From: Verrucomicrobiota bacterium
Lineage (GTDB): Bacteria; Verrucomicrobiota; Verrucomicrobiia; Limisphaerales; UBA8199
DNA length: 39,705 bases
Assembly (NCBI GenBank): GCA_029974925.1
Contig: JARKQH010000082.1
Coordinates: 1 to 39,705, forward strand
Reading direction: 5' to 3'
Positions 34,416-39,705 of this stretch are shown here, piece by piece (within the stretch, counting starts at the first letter, position 1; every line of letters starts with the position of its first letter). Position numbers and translations under genes: made by a program. The notes beneath the pieces are model-generated. The model did not search any database and was not told where the DNA came from. It worked only from the letters and a program-made list of their open reading frames with translations.

Positions 34416-35698
34416 TTAGTCAAAAATGCGTTGATGCGGATTAATCAAGCCCCAGCAAATCGCGCCGGCCAGAAACAATCCGCCCATAACCAACAGCGGC
34501 AGGTTCCAATCGCCCCATTGTTTAAGCAGAAAAGCCACCAGTAGCGGGCTCAGCACGCTGCCGATCTGGCCCGAGGTGTTCATGGCGGCGCTGACGACGC
34601 CGGCGTGACTGCCGCCAATGTCGAGACAGGTGCTCCAGGACGCCCCCAGCGTGAACATGCTCGCCCCCAGCGCCAGCGCAATCAGCCAGCCCGCCAGCAC
34701 CGGCTGCCCGGCCAGCCCGGCCAAAATCATCGCGCCGCCCGCGACGGAGTAGGCTGCCGCCCCCACGCCTGCCCGCCCCAGCCGGAGGCCGAACCGCCGG
34801 GCGACGGCATCCGTGGCGACTCCTCCGAACAGGTCGCCCAAGACGCTCAAGATCAGCGGTAATCCGGCAAAGAAGCCCAGGGACATGGCATCGAAGCCGT
34901 GTTTCTCCTTCAAGTAGGCCGGCAGCCAGGTGATGCAGAAGTAGAACGCAAAACTGTTCGGGAAGTACATGAGGCAAAGCGGCAGGGTGTTGGGATGACT
35001 GAGCAGGCGCCTCCAGTAGGCCCAGCCCCGCGGGTGGGCGGCGTCCGCGCCCCGGCCGGCGATAATGTGTTCCAACTCCGCGGCGTTTACGGCGGGATGT
35101 TCGGCGGGATCGTCGCGAAACCACCAGTGCCAAAGGGCCGCCCACGCCACGCCCAGCAGCCCGAAAAGCAGAAAGATCACGCGCCAGGGGAGCAGGTGCA
35201 GGAGCGCCAAAACGAGCATGGGGGTCAGGCCGCCGGCCAGGTGGGCTCCGCTGAAGAAAATGCCCTGGACCGTTCCGCGTTCGAGTCTTGGAATCCAACG
35301 CGAGAAGGTCCGCGCCACACTGGGCCAGGCGCCGGCCTCGCCGGCGCCGAAAAGGAAACGCGTCATCACCAGGGACGCGAAATTCCACGCGGCCCCCGTC
35401 AGCATGGTGAAGCCCGACCACCAGACCACAATGCGCGTGAGGACGCGGCGGGTGCCGCGGCGGTCGGCCCACCAGGCGGTTGGGATTTCGAACGCCGCGT
35501 AGGCCAGCGCGAAGGCGCTGTAAACCACGCTCATTTGCTCCTTGCTGAGGTGCAAATCGCGCATGATCTCGGGCGCGAGGGTGGCGATGCAGGCCCGGTC
35601 AAGATAGGTGATCATCGCCACCAGCACCGCCAGGCTCACCACGAGGTAGCGCGCTCGCGTGGGGGGGCAGGGGGTGGTTGTTGGGCTGGCGTTCACAC
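34416..35698 (-). CDS. MFS transporter, ACS-like (sugar-acid/anion) family
   Basis: Twelve-helix inner-membrane carrier, about 427 aa from GTG 35698 (VNASPTTTP), which leaves a short cytoplasmic N-terminus before the first helix [19 protein letters not shown]. An in-frame TTG at 35783 is possible but less likely. The ACS-type pattern is clear: [40 protein letters not shown] (loop 2-3 DRRGTR motif), [15 protein letters not shown], and a second-half [13 protein letters not shown]. Such carriers import hexuronates, galactonate or glucarate by proton symport. It is the first gene of the operon with the aldolase and dehydrogenase. No regulator or sugar-acid dehydratase is adjacent. Confidence 0.9.
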
Positions 35699-35863
35699 GA
35701 TTGGCAGGCCCATGCGGCGCCCGAGCCGCCTGCAGGCTCGCGGGCCCGCGGCGGAGCGCGGGGACAAATCCTGAATGAACCAATGGCCGGCCATGGCCTG
35801 CTTCGGGGAGGCTGCCACATTCCGTCCTCCTCGAACAGCCCGAACTGGCTTACAAGAACCGGC

Positions 35864-38872
<3,009 letters not shown>

Positions 38873-38998
38873 CGCTGCGAATTTCCCAAATACACAATCC
38901 TTAATTCTAGCGGCTTGGCTGGCGGAAGAAAAGTCCCGGAAGCGAGCCGTGCGGATTAAGGATTTCACTGCCTGCGCGGCCGGTTTAACCTCCCGGCC

Positions 38999-39705
38999 AT
39001 GTTTGAATTGCTGAAAAAGGACGCGACCTCGCGGGCGCGGCTGGGGCGGCTGCAGACGGGGCACGGGGTGGTGGACACGCCGGTGTTCATGTCGGTTGGC
39101 ACGCAGGCCAGCGTCAAGGCGATTGACCCGCGGGAGTTGCGGGAGATGGGCACCCAGATCATTTTGGGCAACACCTACCACCTGAGCATCCGCCCCGGCC
39201 TGGAGATCCTCCGCGCCGCCGGCGGCTTGCATCGGTTCATGAACTGGCCGGGGCCGATTCTGACGGACAGCGGGGGGTTCCAGGTCTTCAGCCTGGCCAC
39301 CATTCGCAAGATTCACGCCCACGGCGTCGAGTTTCGCTCGCACTTGGACGGTTCGCTGTTGTTTCTCGGGCCGAAGGAGGCCATGGCCATCCAGCGCGAG
39401 CTGGGGTCGGACATCGCCATGGTCTTTGACGATTGCCCGCCGCACACGGCGACGCCGCGGGAGTTGCGGGCGGCAGTGGAGCGCACGATACGCTGGGCGC
39501 GGGAATGCCGCGAACAACCCCGCGCCGCGGGGCAGTTGGTGTTTGGCATTGTCCAGGGCGGCGCCAATGAAGCGCTGCGCGAGGAATGCGCCCGGGCCCT
39601 GACGGCGCTGGAGTTTGACGGGTATGCCATCGGGGGGGTGAGCGTGGGGGAGCCGGAGCCGGAAATGTTCCAGGCGGTCGAGATGACCGAGCCGTTTCTG
39701 CCGGA
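38999..39705 (+). CDS. tgt: Queuine tRNA-ribosyltransferase (3' end outside window)
   Basis: 235 residues from ATG 38999 are visible and the gene runs off the edge. Tgt exchanges guanine-34 in GUN-anticodon tRNAs for preQ1. It is a TIM barrel with [16 protein letters not shown] (27-42), [22 protein letters not shown] with Asp90 (general acid/base), [10 protein letters not shown] (Asp144/Asp145), VFGIVQGG and [11 protein letters not shown]. The nucleophile Asp and zinc Cys residues lie beyond the window. It is divergent from uvrA across 126 bp. queA and other queuosine genes are not seen here. No strong ribosome site precedes the ATG. Confidence 0.95.
   Translation, partial: MFELLKKDATSRARLGRLQTGHGVVDTPVFMSVGTQASVKAIDPRELREMGTQIILGNTYHLSIRPGLEILRAAGGLHRFMNWPGPILTDSGGFQVFSLATIRKIHAHGVEFRSHLDGSLLFLGPKEAMAIQRELGSDIAMVFDDCPPHTATPRELRAAVERTIRWARECREQPRAAGQLVFGIVQGGANEALREECARALTALEFDGYAIGGVSVGEPEPEMFQAVEMTEPFLP

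Noticed and set aside
38873-39517. Upstream extension of the uvrA frame
   Set aside because: It overlaps the conserved 5' part of tgt on the other strand and does not resemble UvrA; the family N-terminus fits GTG 38872.

Overview
The window is high-GC DNA that looks like Verrucomicrobiota, probably the Pedosphaera/Limisphaera group. The lineage call is inference from gene content. The signs are an H-X-DG prepilin-like protein in a non-pilus operon, the C-terminal 'TNLTDW...RFYRA' module on a secreted protease, a WD40 fragment whose C-terminal half resembles verrucomicrobial kinase/WD40 proteins, and many secreted or lipid-anchored proteins. Genes are densely packed on both strands. Many starts lack a clear Shine-Dalgarno sequence. 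No rRNA, tRNA or CRISPR array was seen.

Layout. 0-6 kb: a surface protein cut by the left edge, a secreted subtilase, an uncharacterised lipoprotein, then a small TPR gene followed by mtnA. 6-10.4 kb (minus strand): a membrane protein and a spermidine-synthase-like protein that appear to be two halves of one fused protein split by an in-frame TGA, then a YncE-propeller/phosphoesterase. 10.4-14.4 kb: an accessory, decaying island with paired direct repeats, a strong inverted repeat, 5'-truncated WD40 and DUF4143-ATPase remnants, the N-terminal stub of a second subtilase, and a HicB-HicA pair whose toxin carries a premature amber codon. 14.4-21.8 kb (minus strand): gatB with a good intrinsic terminator, an S1/P1-nuclease-like protein, a TSUP permease, and a translationally coupled pair of HEAT/NodB-like deacetylase and GH9 glucanase.

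21.9-24.9 kb (plus strand): a compact four-gene operon of a membrane-anchored protein, a prepilin-like protein, an ABC ATPase and an ABC permease. 25.1-30.4 kb: gyrB and gyrA, where GyrA has natural Q and P at the quinolone-determining positions. 30.4-35.7 kb: an unknown Rossmann-like protein, a YraN-family protein, a methyltransferase, and a sugar-acid-type catabolic operon (MFS transporter, HpcH/HpaI aldolase, 2-hydroxyacid dehydrogenase). 35.9-39.7 kb: uvrA and, divergently, the 5' two thirds of tgt.

The most unusual material is the decaying island at 10.4-14.4 kb, the prepilin/ABC operon, and the GH9/deacetylase pair with its non-canonical NodB motif. No system here is clearly new; these are the best candidates for follow-up.
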